From: Bradyrhizobium niftali
GTDB lineage: Bacteria > Pseudomonadota > Alphaproteobacteria > Rhizobiales > Xanthobacteraceae
Reading direction: 5' to 3'
Assembly: GCF_004571025.1 (NCBI RefSeq)
Contig: NZ_SPQT01000034.1
Coordinates: 1 to 64,000 of the forward strand
DNA: 64,000 bases
The position numbers and the translations under genes were made by a program. The notes under the pieces were generated by a model. The model saw nothing but the letters and a program-made list of their open reading frames with translations. It was not told the origin of the DNA and ran no database searches. Below, in pieces: positions 1 to 9,127 of the stretch (within the stretch, counting starts at the first letter, position 1; each line of letters opens with the position of its first letter).

Positions 1-215
1 AACTCCTTCGGCAAGGCTCGCCACTGGCAGCCGCTCGACAGAATATAGAAGATCGCCTGCACGATCTCGCGCAGATTAACCTCCCGCGGCCGGCCCAATC
101 GCCGTCGCGGCGGCATCTTCCGGGCGATCAACGCCCACTCTGCATCGGTCAGATCACTTGTGTAACGCAGTCCACTGCGCTGATACTTGATACGAGCGGC
201 TTTGGTCCACGGCAT
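1..215 (-). CDS. IS5-family transposase, N-terminal fragment (cut by window edge)
   Basis: The ATG at 215 opens a minus-strand frame that runs 71 codons without a stop to the window edge. The protein starts MPWTKAARIKYQRSGLRY and continues with LTDAEWALIARKMPP, RRRLGRPREVNLREI and ILSSGCQWRALPKEF. This is the characteristic N-terminal domain of IS5-type transposases (DUF4096), which precedes the DDE catalytic domain; the catalytic part is outside the window. Nothing shows whether the full gene is intact. It lies about 155 bases past the parB stop, in the position where many alphaproteobacteria continue with other housekeeping genes. Confidence 0.85.
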   Translation of the reverse strand, partial: MPWTKAARIKYQRSGLRYTSDLTDAEWALIARKMPPRRRLGRPREVNLREIVQAIFYILSSGCQWRALPKE

Positions 216-292
216 GGTGTCCTCCCTCGAATCTTTGCAAATCCGAAGGAATCACAGGCCCGCTAAAGCCGCTCACCTTTTTCGGTCAGGCT
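1..292 (-). mobile_element. IS5-family insertion sequence, one end only
   Basis: The left edge holds the 5' part of an IS5-family transposase gene. The stretch at 271-292, read on the minus strand, begins GAGCCTGACCGAAAAAGGTG and is a plausible terminal inverted repeat, because it sits about 55-75 bases upstream of the transposase start, as expected for an IS end. The other end and the target duplication lie outside the window, so the exact boundary near 292 is inferred. Confidence 0.6.
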
Positions 293-330
293 CTCAGGGT
301 GAGGGAGATGGATTGCACATGCTGCACGAG

Positions 331-360
331 ATTCCGGGTCTCGCGTCGCGAGCCCGGAAT
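331..360. terminator. Hairpin downstream of parB
   Basis: A near-perfect 30-base palindrome: ATTCCGGG-T-CTCGCG on the left pairs with CGCGAG-CCCGGAAT on the right around a one-base centre. It starts 12 bases past the parB stop. There is no clear T-run, so it may be a Rho-independent terminator of weak type or one of the dispersed ATTCCGGG palindromes that recur at 53564 and 57644. Confidence 0.45.
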
Positions 361-371
361 AACGGCGAAGA

Positions 372-1259
372 CTACAGCGCGCCCTTGGCCAGCCGCCTCA
401 TCACCTCGTCGAGCTGATCGAGGTTGCGGTAGTTGATCTGGACCGAGCCGCCGGGGTCGCGGTGATTGACGGTGACCTTGAGACCGAGCGCGTCGCTGAC
501 GCGCTTTTCGAGGTCGATCGTGTCTGGGTCCTTTTCCTTGCCCCCGGTGCTGCGCGCCTTCTGCGGCTTGCGCTCCGGCACGCCCTCTTCATGCGCGAGC
601 GCCTCGGCCTGACGGACGTTGAGGCCTTCCGCGACGATGTGCCTGGCTGATGCGAGCGGATCGGGCACGCCGATCAGCGCGCGGGCGTGGCCGGCGGTCA
701 GCTCGCCGCTCGTGATCAAGGCCTGCACTTCGGCCGGCAGTTTCGTCAGCCGCATCATGTTGGCGATGTGGCTGCGGCTCTTGCCGACGACCTTTGCGAT
801 GTCGTCCTGGCTGCGTTTGAACTCGTTGGCGAGCGCGTGATAGCCCAGCGCCTCTTCCATCGGGTTGAGGTCTTCGCGCTGCACGTTCTCGACGATCGCG
901 AACTCCAGCGCGTCGCTGTCGCTGATGTCGACCGGCACGATCGGCACTTCGTGCAGGCCGGCCATCTGCGACGCGCGCCAGCGCCGTTCGCCGGCGATGA
1001 TCTCAAAGCGATCCTGCGCACCCTTCACCGGACGCACCACGATCGGCTGGATCACGCCGTGCTGCCTGATCGAATCGCTGAGCTCCTTGAGCTCCGTTTC
1101 CGAAAATGCGCGGCGCGGGTTGCGCGGATTGGGCTTGATGAACTCGATCGGCACCTTGCGCTGCGCGCGCGGACGATCGACGTGCTGAGCCTCGCCGCCG
1201 ACGTCACCGATCAGACTTGCAAGACCCCGGCCCAGTCGCGAACGCGCTTCGTCGGCCAT
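372..1259 (-). CDS. parB: Chromosome partitioning protein ParB
   Basis: ParB is the CTP-dependent DNA clamp that loads at parS and spreads to form the centromere complex acted on by ParA. The 295-residue product starts MADEARSRLGRGLASLIGD, the usual ParA-contacting N-terminus. The CTP-binding box GERRWRA is at about 90-96, ENVQREDLNP at 124-133, and a helix-turn-helix for parS recognition at about 150-172. The frame stays open upstream to 1343, but that extension is encoded by a dispersed palindrome, so the ATG at 1259 is chosen. It follows parA after a gap of about 150 bases. Candidate target sites lie between 2886 and 5470. Confidence 0.96.
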   Translation of the reverse strand: MADEARSRLGRGLASLIGDVGGEAQHVDRPRAQRKVPIEFIKPNPRNPRRAFSETELKELSDSIRQHGVIQPIVVRPVKGAQDRFEIIAGERRWRASQMAGLHEVPIVPVDISDSDALEFAIVENVQREDLNPMEEALGYHALANEFKRSQDDIAKVVGKSRSHIANMMRLTKLPAEVQALITSGELTAGHARALIGVPDPLASARHIVAEGLNVRQAEALAHEEGVPERKPQKARSTGGKEKDPDTIDLEKRVSDALGLKVTVNHRDPGGSVQINYRNLDQLDEVMRRLAKGAL

Positions 1260-1310
1260 CGCCAGCTCCCTTGGATTCACGGTGCAGCACTCCAGAACTG
1301 AATTTCGAAT

Positions 1311-1400
1311 CGTAGGGTGGGTTAGCGAAGCGTAACCCACCATTGGTTTGTTCGAGGCGGCAGAATTGGTGGGTTACGCCTTCGGCTAACCCACCCTACG
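1311..1400. repeat. Compound palindrome of the GTAGGGTGGGTTA family
   Basis: Two arms, 1311-1342 (begins CGTAGGGTGGGTTAGC) and 1367-1400 (ends TAACCCACCCTACG), are inverted copies of each other. The right arm also folds on itself through a GCCTTCGGC-like loop. A compact single copy of the same repeat lies at 40851-40888. The element fills most of the parA-parB gap and could act as a transcript-stability or attenuation structure between the two genes. Confidence 0.8.
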
Positions 1401-1413
1401 GGCCGATGTTGAA

Positions 1414-2280
1414 TCAATGCGTCGTGCGCAGCTCGCGCTCGCGCTGGATCACTTCGGTGGCGAGTCGCAGATAGGCTTCGCTGCCGACGCATTTGAGATC
1501 GTAGACCAGCACCGGCTTGCCGTAGGACGGCGCTTCCGAGATGCGCACGTTGCGCGGGATCATGGTCTTGTAGACCTTCTCGCCCATGAACTGGCGGACG
1601 TCGGCGACGACCTGGTTCGAGAGGTTGTTGCGCGAGTCGAACATGGTCAGGACGATGCCGTGGATCGACAGGTTCGGATTGAGCGTCGAGCGCACCTGCT
1701 CCACCGTCTGGAGCAATTGCGACAGACCTTCGAGCGCGAAGAACTCGCACTGGAGCGGCACCAGGATCGCGTCGGACGCCGCCATCGCGTTCACCGTCAG
1801 AAGGTTGAGCGAGGGCGGGCAGTCGATCAGCACATAGGTGTAGTCGGCATCCGGCGAGACGTTGTTGTTGAGCGCGCCGATCGCATCGCGCAGCTTGAAA
1901 GCGCGGCCGGGCGTGGTGCCGAGCTCGAGCTCGAGGCCGGAGAGGTCCATGGTCGAGGGCGCGATGTGCAGCCGCGGCACCGCGGTCGAGACCACGGCTT
2001 CGCGCAAGCTCGATTCGCCGATCAGCACGTCGTAGGTCGAACAGGAGCGGTTGCGGCGATCGATGCCGAGGCCGGTCGAGGCGTTGCCCTGCGGATCGAG
2101 ATCGACGATCAGAACGCGCTCGCCAATCGCAGCGAGCGCCGTGCCGAGATTGATCGCTGTGGTTGTTTTTCCCACACCGCCCTTTTGATTCGCCAGCGCG
2201 AGGATGCGCGGATGGCCCTGCGGGACCACAGCCTGTTCCTGGGCGGTCTGCTCTTGCTGCGGCTCGTCAATCACGCTCAT
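1414..2280 (-). CDS. parA: Chromosome partitioning ATPase ParA (Soj family)
   Basis: ParA is the deviant-Walker ATPase that moves ParB-parS complexes during segregation. The 288-residue protein has the deviant Walker A box KGGVGKTT at 33-40 with the signature lysine, DLDPQGN at 60-66 (A' motif) and a Walker B-type strand in TYVLIDCPPSL. The N-terminal 22 residues are Gln/Glu-rich and precede the fold, which is common in rhizobial ParA. It lies 28 bases downstream of rsmG and upstream of parB, all on the minus strand, which is the conserved arrangement near alphaproteobacterial origins. Length and motifs are normal for the family. Confidence 0.97.
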   Translation of the reverse strand: MSVIDEPQQEQTAQEQAVVPQGHPRILALANQKGGVGKTTTAINLGTALAAIGERVLIVDLDPQGNASTGLGIDRRNRSCSTYDVLIGESSLREAVVSTAVPRLHIAPSTMDLSGLELELGTTPGRAFKLRDAIGALNNNVSPDADYTYVLIDCPPSLNLLTVNAMAASDAILVPLQCEFFALEGLSQLLQTVEQVRSTLNPNLSIHGIVLTMFDSRNNLSNQVVADVRQFMGEKVYKTMIPRNVRISEAPSYGKPVLVYDLKCVGSEAYLRLATEVIQRERELRTTH

Positions 2281-2308
2281 CGCAATTCCCCATTCGCCCC
2301 TGAACGTC

Positions 2309-3082
2309 TCAGCTGCGCCGCTCGGCGGAAGTCAGCTCCACGATCCAGCCGTCACCCGTGCGGCTTTGGTGGAGCTGCGGCTGAATATTCCAATATTTAG
2401 CGGCTTCGGTCAATTCAGCCTCTACATCTTGACCCTTCGGAAATAGCGCCTTTGCGCCCTGGCGCATCAGCGGCTCCGCAAAGCCGATGAGTTGATGTAG
2501 CGGAGCCAGCGCACGCGCGGTGACGCAATCGACGGGGCCGGTGATTCTATCCACATTATCCCCGATCTCAGCGAGATGTACGACTCCCGGAGATGAGGTG
2601 ATGCGAATCGCTTCGCGTAGGAACGCCGCCTTCTTGGCGATTCGCTCGACGAGATGGACACGCGCGCCCGGTGTCTCCGCCATGGCGCAGGCCAGGACGA
2701 CGCCCGGAAATCCACCGCCGCTGCCAAGGTCGGCCCAGCGCCTGGCCGATCGGGCGAGATCGACGAGCTGAAGCGAGTCGGCGATGTGCCGCGTCCAGAG
2801 GTGCGGCAGGGTCGAGGGCGCCACGAGATTGGTCTTGGCCTGCCACTCCCGCAGCAGCGCGATGTAGCGATCGAGCCGGGCCTCGGTTTCACGTGAAACG
2901 GATGCGAGCTTCATCGCTGCGATCTTGTCGGCCGCTATGACCGAGTCCAACGACGGATCATTGGCGCTGGCCTTGTCGATTTTCGGTGTGATCGGTGCAG
3001 GTTCGGCTCGGCGCCGAGCGCCCTCACCCGCCGAGGGTTTCCCTGATGACGGTCTGCCGCCGGCTGGTCCGCGCTGTTTCAC
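2309..3082 (-). CDS. rsmG: 16S rRNA (guanine-527-N7) methyltransferase RsmG (GidB)
   Basis: RsmG methylates G527 of 16S rRNA with S-adenosylmethionine. The SAM-binding motif DLGSGGGFPG is at about 118-127 of the longest form, followed by the conserved HLVERIAKKAAFLREA region. The GTG at 3082 gives 257 residues, with about 55 low-complexity residues before the fold. That GTG lies inside a parS palindrome and has an AGG eight bases upstream. An internal ATG at 2914 would give 201 residues, close to the usual family size, but has a weak ribosome binding site. The mnmG stop is ten bases upstream of the GTG, so the two are cotranscribed. Function is secure; the start is not. Confidence 0.88.
   Translation of the reverse strand: MKQRGPAGGRPSSGKPSAGEGARRRAEPAPITPKIDKASANDPSLDSVIAADKIAAMKLASVSRETEARLDRYIALLREWQAKTNLVAPSTLPHLWTRHIADSLQLVDLARSARRWADLGSGGGFPGVVLACAMAETPGARVHLVERIAKKAAFLREAIRITSSPGVVHLAEIGDNVDRITGPVDCVTARALAPLHQLIGFAEPLMRQGAKALFPKGQDVEAELTEAAKYWNIQPQLHQSRTGDGWIVELTSAERRS
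2886..2899. promoter_or_regulatory. parS site 1 (inside rsmG)
   Basis: Perfect 14-base palindrome GTTTCACGTGAAAC, the core of the bacterial parS consensus bound by ParB. It lies within the rsmG reading frame and encodes part of the Ser-Val-Ser-Arg-Glu-Thr stretch of the protein. Confidence 0.9.
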
Positions 3083-3089
3083 GTGAAAC
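3076..3089. promoter_or_regulatory. parS site 2 (rsmG-mnmG junction)
   Basis: Perfect GTTTCACGTGAAAC, with the extended left flank TGTTTC. It sits between the mnmG stop and rsmG, and its central GTG is the upstream start candidate of rsmG. Confidence 0.9.
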
Positions 3090-3091
3090 GC

Positions 3092-4972
3092 CTATGCAAT
3101 TGCTTTGGAAGTCTTCCGTGCTTCGCGGCGAAGATACGCCGCGAGGATGCCGAGCGCCGCCGGCGTCATGCCGTCGATCCGGCCGGCCTGGCCGACGGTG
3201 AACGGCCGCGCCTTCTCCAGCTTGGCGCGGACCTCATTGGAGAGACCGGGGACCAGCTGATAGTCGACGTCTGACAGCACCAGCCCCTCGTCGCGCCGGA
3301 AGGCTTCGACGTCGGCGCTCTGGCGCTCCAGATAGACATCGTACTTGGCGTCGATCTCGAGATGGGTGGCGATCACAGGGTCGATCGCCGACAGCTCCGG
3401 CCAGATGGCGCGGACCTGGCTCCAGCCGATGTCCGGATAGGCCATCAGTTCGAAGGCCGAACGACGCTGACCATCGCGGTTCAGGGACAGTCCGTGCTTG
3501 ATCGCCTCGTTCGGGGTGATGGTCAGGGACTTGGAGAGCGTCCGGGCCGCATTCAGGGCGTCCATCTTTGCGCGGTGATGCCGGGTTCGGGCTCCACCAA
3601 CGCACCCGAGCGCGATCCCCTTCTCGGTCAGGCGCTGATCGGCGTTGTCAGCCCGCAGCGTCAGCCGGTACTCGGCCCTGGAGGTGAACATCCGATACGG
3701 CTCGCTGATCCCGCGGGTGACGAGGTCGTCGATCATCACCCCGAGATAGCCATCGGCGCGGTCGAACACCGTCAACGCGGCGCCACTCGCGGCCAGCGCG
3801 GCGTTCAGGCCGGCGACGATGCCCTGGCCGGCGGCCTCCTCGTATCCGGTGGTGCCGTTGATCTGCCCGGCCAGAAACAGGCCGCGCAGACGCTTGGTCT
3901 GGAGGGTCGGATCGAGCTCGCAGGGATCGATATGGTCGTATTCGATGGCGTAGCCCGGACGGACCATCTTCACCCGTTCAAGACCGGGAATGCTGGCGAG
4001 GATCGCGAGCTGGACGTCCTCCGGCAGCGAGGTCGAGATGCCGTTGGGATAAACGGTGCTGTCGTCGAGGCCTTCCGGCTCCAGGAAGATCTGATGGCCA
4101 TCACGATCACCGAAGCGGACGATCTTGTCCTCGATCGAGGGGCAATAACGGGGGCCGGAGCTCTTGATCTGCCCGGAGTACATCGGCGAGCGATGGACAT
4201 TGGCCCGGATCACGTCATGGGTCGCGGGCGTGGTCCGGGTGATCCCGCACTGAATCTGCGGGGTCGTGATCCGCTCGGTCATGACCGAGAACGGCTCCGG
4301 CGGCTCGTCTCCCGGCTGCATTTCGACCGCGGACCAGTCGATCGTGGTGCCGTCCAGACGCGGCGGCGTCCCCGTCTTCAATCGTCCCAGGGTGAAGCCG
4401 GCGCGCTCGAAGGAGCCTGAGAGACCCATCGCGGGGGCCTCACCGACCCGGCCGGCGGGCCAATTCTTCTCGCCGAGATGGATCAGACCGCGCAGGAAGG
4501 TGCCGGTGGTGACGACGATGGCCCCGGCCCCGAACTCGCGGCCATCGGCCAGGCGAAGTCCGGTCACCCGGCCCTCGACCACGATCAGCTCGTCGGCCTC
4601 GCCCTCGATGACGGACAGACCCTCGGTCTCCCGGATCGCGGCCTGCATCGCGGCGGCATAGAGCTTCCGGTCGGCCTGGGCCCGGGGGCCGCGGACCGCG
4701 GGGCCCTTGCGGCGGTTGAGAACGCGAAACTGGATGCCGCCGGCATCGCCGACCCGGCCCATGAGGCCGTCCAGCGCATCGACTTCACGGACCAGATGGC
4801 CCTTGCCGAGACCGCCGATGGCGGGATTGCAGGACATCGCGCCGACGGTGGAGAAACGATGCGTCACCAGGGCGGTCGTCGCGCCCATCCGGGCGGAGGC
4901 GGCCGCAGCTTCACAGCCGGCGTGGCCGCCGCCAATCACGATGACGTCGAAACTCTCTCGCTCTGTTCGCAT
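3092..4972 (-). CDS. mnmG: tRNA uridine-34 5-carboxymethylaminomethyl modification enzyme MnmG (GidA)
   Basis: MnmG is the FAD-dependent partner of MnmE; together they add the (carboxymethyl)aminomethyl group to U34 of several tRNAs. The 626-residue protein starts MRTERESFDVIVIGGGHAG, with the FAD Rossmann motif GGGHAGCEAA near residue 15. Other family signatures are GTFLRGLIHLGEKNWPAGR, the IEYDHIDPCELDPTLQTK region and GYEEAAGQGIVAGLNAA. The frame is open upstream to a GTG at 5038 inside a parS site, but the ATG at 4972 matches the normal family N-terminus. It is separated from mnmE by a 540-base gap that carries the parS cluster. Confidence 0.97.
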   Translation of the reverse strand: MRTERESFDVIVIGGGHAGCEAAAASARMGATTALVTHRFSTVGAMSCNPAIGGLGKGHLVREVDALDGLMGRVGDAGGIQFRVLNRRKGPAVRGPRAQADRKLYAAAMQAAIRETEGLSVIEGEADELIVVEGRVTGLRLADGREFGAGAIVVTTGTFLRGLIHLGEKNWPAGRVGEAPAMGLSGSFERAGFTLGRLKTGTPPRLDGTTIDWSAVEMQPGDEPPEPFSVMTERITTPQIQCGITRTTPATHDVIRANVHRSPMYSGQIKSSGPRYCPSIEDKIVRFGDRDGHQIFLEPEGLDDSTVYPNGISTSLPEDVQLAILASIPGLERVKMVRPGYAIEYDHIDPCELDPTLQTKRLRGLFLAGQINGTTGYEEAAGQGIVAGLNAALAASGAALTVFDRADGYLGVMIDDLVTRGISEPYRMFTSRAEYRLTLRADNADQRLTEKGIALGCVGGARTRHHRAKMDALNAARTLSKSLTITPNEAIKHGLSLNRDGQRRSAFELMAYPDIGWSQVRAIWPELSAIDPVIATHLEIDAKYDVYLERQSADVEAFRRDEGLVLSDVDYQLVPGLSNEVRAKLEKARPFTVGQAGRIDGMTPAALGILAAYLRREARKTSKAIA

Positions 4973-5031
4973 GGGCCGACCTTCTAGCCCAGAGGCGGAA
5001 AAGCCGGAAGTGGAAACTCGATAAGGCGGTT

Positions 5032-5045
5032 GTTTCACGTGAAAC
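5032..5045. promoter_or_regulatory. parS site 3 (upstream of mnmG)
   Basis: Perfect GTTTCACGTGAAAC with a T before it (TGTTTC). It lies about 60 bases upstream of the mnmG start, in the mnmG-mnmE gap. Confidence 0.9.
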
Positions 5046-5123
5046 GAGGCGTTCGGGGAGGACGAAGTGCGTTTTCGCTAAAACAACCCCATGCACAGTA
5101 GAGGGGGCGCTGAACAGACTGCT

Positions 5124-5137
5124 GTTTCACGTGAAAC
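5124..5137. promoter_or_regulatory. parS site 4 (mnmG-mnmE gap)
   Basis: Perfect core palindrome, and the only copy whose 16-base extended form TGTTTCACGTGAAACA (5123-5138) is complete. It is probably one of the strongest ParB sites in the cluster. Confidence 0.92.
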
Positions 5138-5230
5138 ATGATGGGCCCGACTATGCGAAAAGGAGCGACGGCGGAATCATCATCAGTCGATCCTGGATAT
5201 ATCGACGGACAGCGAGATCGGTGCCACACG

Positions 5231-5317
5231 CGTCGTTGCGAGCGAAGCGAAGCAATCCAGTCTCCCTCCTCGGAGACAGTCTGGATTGCTTCGTCGCAAG
5301 GGCTCCTCGCAATGACG
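5231..5317. repeat. Dispersed inverted repeat (CGTCGTTGCGAGCGAAGCGA type)
   Basis: The left arm begins CGTCGTTGCGAGCGAAGCGA and continues into GCAATCCAGTCT. The right arm contains AGTCTGGATTGCTTCG and ends GCTCCTCGCAATGACG. The arms are imperfect inverted copies around CTCCCTCCTCGGAG. Elements of this kind are common between genes in rhizobial genomes. It lies between parS sites 4 and 5 and encodes no credible protein. Confidence 0.7.
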
Positions 5318-5421
5318 AGTTGGGGGTACGGGCGTCGCTTACAACAAGGATCGCTGGAGCGGCTAAATCGAATCCCGCGCTCGAGCCTGCGGGCCCAGAA
5401 GCTGTAGTGAGGGCCACCTAC

Positions 5422-5435
5422 GTTTCATGTGGAAC
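5422..5435. promoter_or_regulatory. parS-like site 5 (degenerate)
   Basis: GTTTCATGTGGAAC differs from the parS core at two positions (C to T and A to G). It is 22 bases from perfect site 6, so it may be a low-affinity member of the same cluster. Confidence 0.5.
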
Positions 5436-5456
5436 AGCACGGAACCGCCGCCGCCC

Positions 5457-5470
5457 GTTTCACGTGAAAC
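5457..5470. promoter_or_regulatory. parS site 6 (downstream of mnmE)
   Basis: Perfect GTTTCACGTGAAAC followed by A, 45 bases past the mnmE stop. It is the parS copy in this cluster nearest to the probable origin. Confidence 0.9.
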
Positions 5471-5515
5471 AGCAAGGAATGGAACAAGTGCTAGTTCTAC
5501 AATGAAGAACTAGCG

Positions 5516-6874
5516 CTACTTTCCGATGCAGAACTTCTGGAAAATCGCCCCAAGGACGTCTTCGACGTCCACCCGGCCTAGCAGCCGACCCAAGGCATAG
5601 GCGGCGGAACGAAGCTCCTCGGCCGCCAGTTCTTCGCCCTCTTCTACAAGCTCGAGACTCCGGCGCAAGCTCTCTGATGCCTGGCGCAACAGATCACGTT
5701 GGCGGGCTCGGGTCACCAATGCGCCCTCACTGGTTCCAAAGAACTCGGCGGCGAACGTCACGAGGCCGTCGACCAGCTGGCGGATCCCGTCGCCCTGGCT
5801 CGCCGAGATCCCGAACTCACCCAGTCGTCCGGCTTCCCCGCCCCCTCCGAGATCGATCTTGTTGCGCACGATCCAGACCGAGCCGCCGGACGGATGGCTC
5901 CCCTCGCCGGACGTCCACAGCGAACCCATCGCATCCGGATCGGCGGCCTGCTCACCCTCGACCAGCCACAGCACGAGGTCGGCATCCTCGGCTCGGGCTC
6001 GCGCGCGGCGCACACCCTCCTGCTCCACCGGATCATCGGTCTCACGAATGCCGGCGGTGTCGATGACAGTGACGGGATAGCCGTCGAGATCGAGCTGCAC
6101 CTCGATCACGTCGCGCGTGGTGCCGGCATGCGGCGAGACGATCGCGACCTCGCGGCGCGCGAGCTGATTCATCAGCGTGGACTTGCCGACATTCGGCTCT
6201 CCGGCGATGGCGACCACCAGGCCATCGCGTAGACGTTCAGCTTGTCCCTGTGCCGCAAGGACTTCTGCAATTTCGCCGTGCAGCGCCTTGATCGCCTTGA
6301 CCGCCGGCGCCATCAATTCCGCGGGCACGTCGCCCTCGTCGGAAAAATCGATGCCGGCCTCGATCAGCGCCGAGGCCTCGATGATGCGCTCGCGCCAGTC
6401 GCGCGCGCGGTTGCCGAGCAGCCCCTGCAATTGACGCAACGCCTGGCGGCGCTGGCGGTCGGTGTCGGCATGGATGAGATCGTCGAGGCCCTCGGCTTCG
6501 GTCAGGTCGAGCTTGCCGTTCTCGAAGCCGCGCCGCGTGAACTCGCCAGGCTCGGCCGCCCGCGTATTCGGAATTACAGAAATAGCGGCCAGGAGCGCAG
6601 CCAGCACCGCGCGGCCGCCATGGACATGGAATTCGGCGATGTCCTCACCGGTCGCGCTCGCCGGCCCCGGAAACCAGAGCACGACCGCATCGTCGATCGG
6701 CTGGTTCGCGGCGTCACGGAGCAGCCGGCGGCTCGCCTGCCGCGGTGCCGGCAGCTTGCCCGCCAGCGTTGTCATCACCCGGCCGGCCTGGGCGCCCGAG
6801 ACCCGCACCACGGCGATCGCGCTCGGCGGACGGCCCGACGACAATGCAAAGATGGTCTGGTCTCGCGGATGCAT
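5516..6874 (-). CDS. mnmE: tRNA modification GTPase MnmE (TrmE)
   Basis: MnmE is the GTPase partner of MnmG in tRNA U34 modification. The 452-residue protein has the N-terminal tetrahydrofolate-binding domain (about 1-120, starting MHPRDQTIFALSSG) and a central helical domain interrupted by a G domain. In the G domain, G1 is GEPNVGKST (225-233), G2 is GTTRD (251-255), G3 is DTAG (272-275) and G4 is NKID near 337. It ends in the invariant FCIGK, whose cysteine is needed for the modification. Length and motif order are normal. It lies between rho and the mnmG block on the same strand. Confidence 0.97.
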   Translation of the reverse strand: MHPRDQTIFALSSGRPPSAIAVVRVSGAQAGRVMTTLAGKLPAPRQASRRLLRDAANQPIDDAVVLWFPGPASATGEDIAEFHVHGGRAVLAALLAAISVIPNTRAAEPGEFTRRGFENGKLDLTEAEGLDDLIHADTDRQRRQALRQLQGLLGNRARDWRERIIEASALIEAGIDFSDEGDVPAELMAPAVKAIKALHGEIAEVLAAQGQAERLRDGLVVAIAGEPNVGKSTLMNQLARREVAIVSPHAGTTRDVIEVQLDLDGYPVTVIDTAGIRETDDPVEQEGVRRARARAEDADLVLWLVEGEQAADPDAMGSLWTSGEGSHPSGGSVWIVRNKIDLGGGGEAGRLGEFGISASQGDGIRQLVDGLVTFAAEFFGTSEGALVTRARQRDLLRQASESLRRSLELVEEGEELAAEELRSAAYALGRLLGRVDVEDVLGAIFQKFCIGK

Positions 6875-6940
6875 CGCCTATTTGTCCAGCCGCCGGGGAA
6901 AACGCAAATATCCGTTTCGGCCGATACGCCTGGACCATTT

Positions 6941-7185
6941 TGCTGCACCATTCCCCGCAGCAAGAGCACTTATTGCATTGCAGCATCACCGCAGCATTCT
7001 GCTGCAAAAGTCTCCCGGCCTCGGCCAAGAGACCTTTTCTAGGTCAAGTATTATTTCGATATATCAACATCTTAATAGAAAATCGGATCAGGCGGCGATC
7101 CGCTCGCCATGCTGCACCCTCGCTGCAACAAGTCTGCACAAAAGAAAAGGGCGCCCGAAGGCGCCCTCAAATCCTTTGCTGCACT
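6941..7185. repeat. Cluster of eight GCTGCA/TGCAGC motifs in the rho-mnmE gap
   Basis: The motif GCTGCA or its complement TGCAGC, or the close form CGCAGCA, occurs at about 6942, 6956, 6979, 6990, 7001, 7111, 7122 and 7180. This gap (6875-7189) holds no credible gene. It also has an AT-rich section at about 7040-7085 suited to a promoter, plus the rho terminator. The motif resembles half-sites reported for the polyhydroxybutyrate regulator PhaR in Paracoccus, but that link is only a guess. Confidence 0.5.
7137..7166 (-). terminator. Rho-independent terminator of rho
   Basis: On the minus strand GGGCGCC-TTCG-GGCGCCC forms a perfect seven-base-pair stem closed by a UUCG tetraloop, followed by TTTTCTTTTG. 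It begins about 24 bases past the rho stop. This is a textbook intrinsic terminator. Confidence 0.9.
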
Positions 7186-7189
7186 GCAC

Positions 7190-8455
<1,266 letters not shown>

Positions 8456-8704
8456 TGGGGTGGTCCTGTGGGGTAACCTTAGGGAGGGGGTGCGAGGAGG
8501 CTCTGAAATGCGGACGTGAGAAGATAGGGTCCGCAGGTCTGGCAAGGTGAGTGCCGGTGGGGGCTTCAAACCTGATGCGGTGTCCGGCCTCTGGAAAGCT
8601 CGGAAACAACCACATCCGCCTGCGTTGGGTGGGATATCGCTAATATAGAAAATCGCCCTTCACTGTGCAAGCCGAAGCGCTGAGCGATCAATCGAGATCG
8701 CTGC

Positions 8705-9127
8705 CTAGAACGGTTTCACGATCACCATGATGACGATGAAGATCATCAGGACCGTCGGCACCTCATTGATAATCCGATAGAATTTCTGACTTCGCGGACG
8801 CCGGTCGGCAGCGAAATCCTTGCACCAGCGCGAAAAAAAGCCGTGGACCGCGGACAGCGCCAGGACCAGTGCCAGTTTTACGTGCAGCCAACCGGATGCA
8901 AACCAATGGCCAGACCAGGCGAGATAGAGCCCGGCAAGCCAGGTGATGGTCATGGCCGGGTTGATGATCGCCTTGAGCAGCCGGCGCTCCATGATCTTGA
9001 ACGTTTCCGACTGCCTGGAGCCGATTTCGGCCTCGCAATGATAGACGAACAGCCGCGGCAGATAGAGCATGCCCGCCATCCAGGAGATGACGGCGATCAC
9101 GTGCAGCGCCTTGATCCACTCGTACAT
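8705..9127 (-). CDS. hemJ: Protoporphyrinogen IX oxidase HemJ
   Basis: HemJ is the membrane-bound protoporphyrinogen oxidase used by many alphaproteobacteria in heme synthesis. The 140-residue protein from the ATG at 9127 starts MYEWIKALHVIAVISWMAG, with the conserved histidine in KALHVIAV, then PRLFVYHCE. It has about four hydrophobic segments and ends KFYRIINEVPTVLMIFIVIM. A start nine codons upstream is possible but atypical. In many relatives hemE lies directly upstream of hemJ; here the next 519 bases hold no gene. Confidence 0.9.
   Translation of the reverse strand: MYEWIKALHVIAVISWMAGMLYLPRLFVYHCEAEIGSRQSETFKIMERRLLKAIINPAMTITWLAGLYLAWSGHWFASGWLHVKLALVLALSAVHGFFSRWCKDFAADRRPRSQKFYRIINEVPTVLMIFIVIMVIVKPF

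Noticed and set aside
5131..5505. Plus-strand frame through the parS cluster
   Set aside because: It runs through a dispersed palindrome and parS sites and has no protein character.
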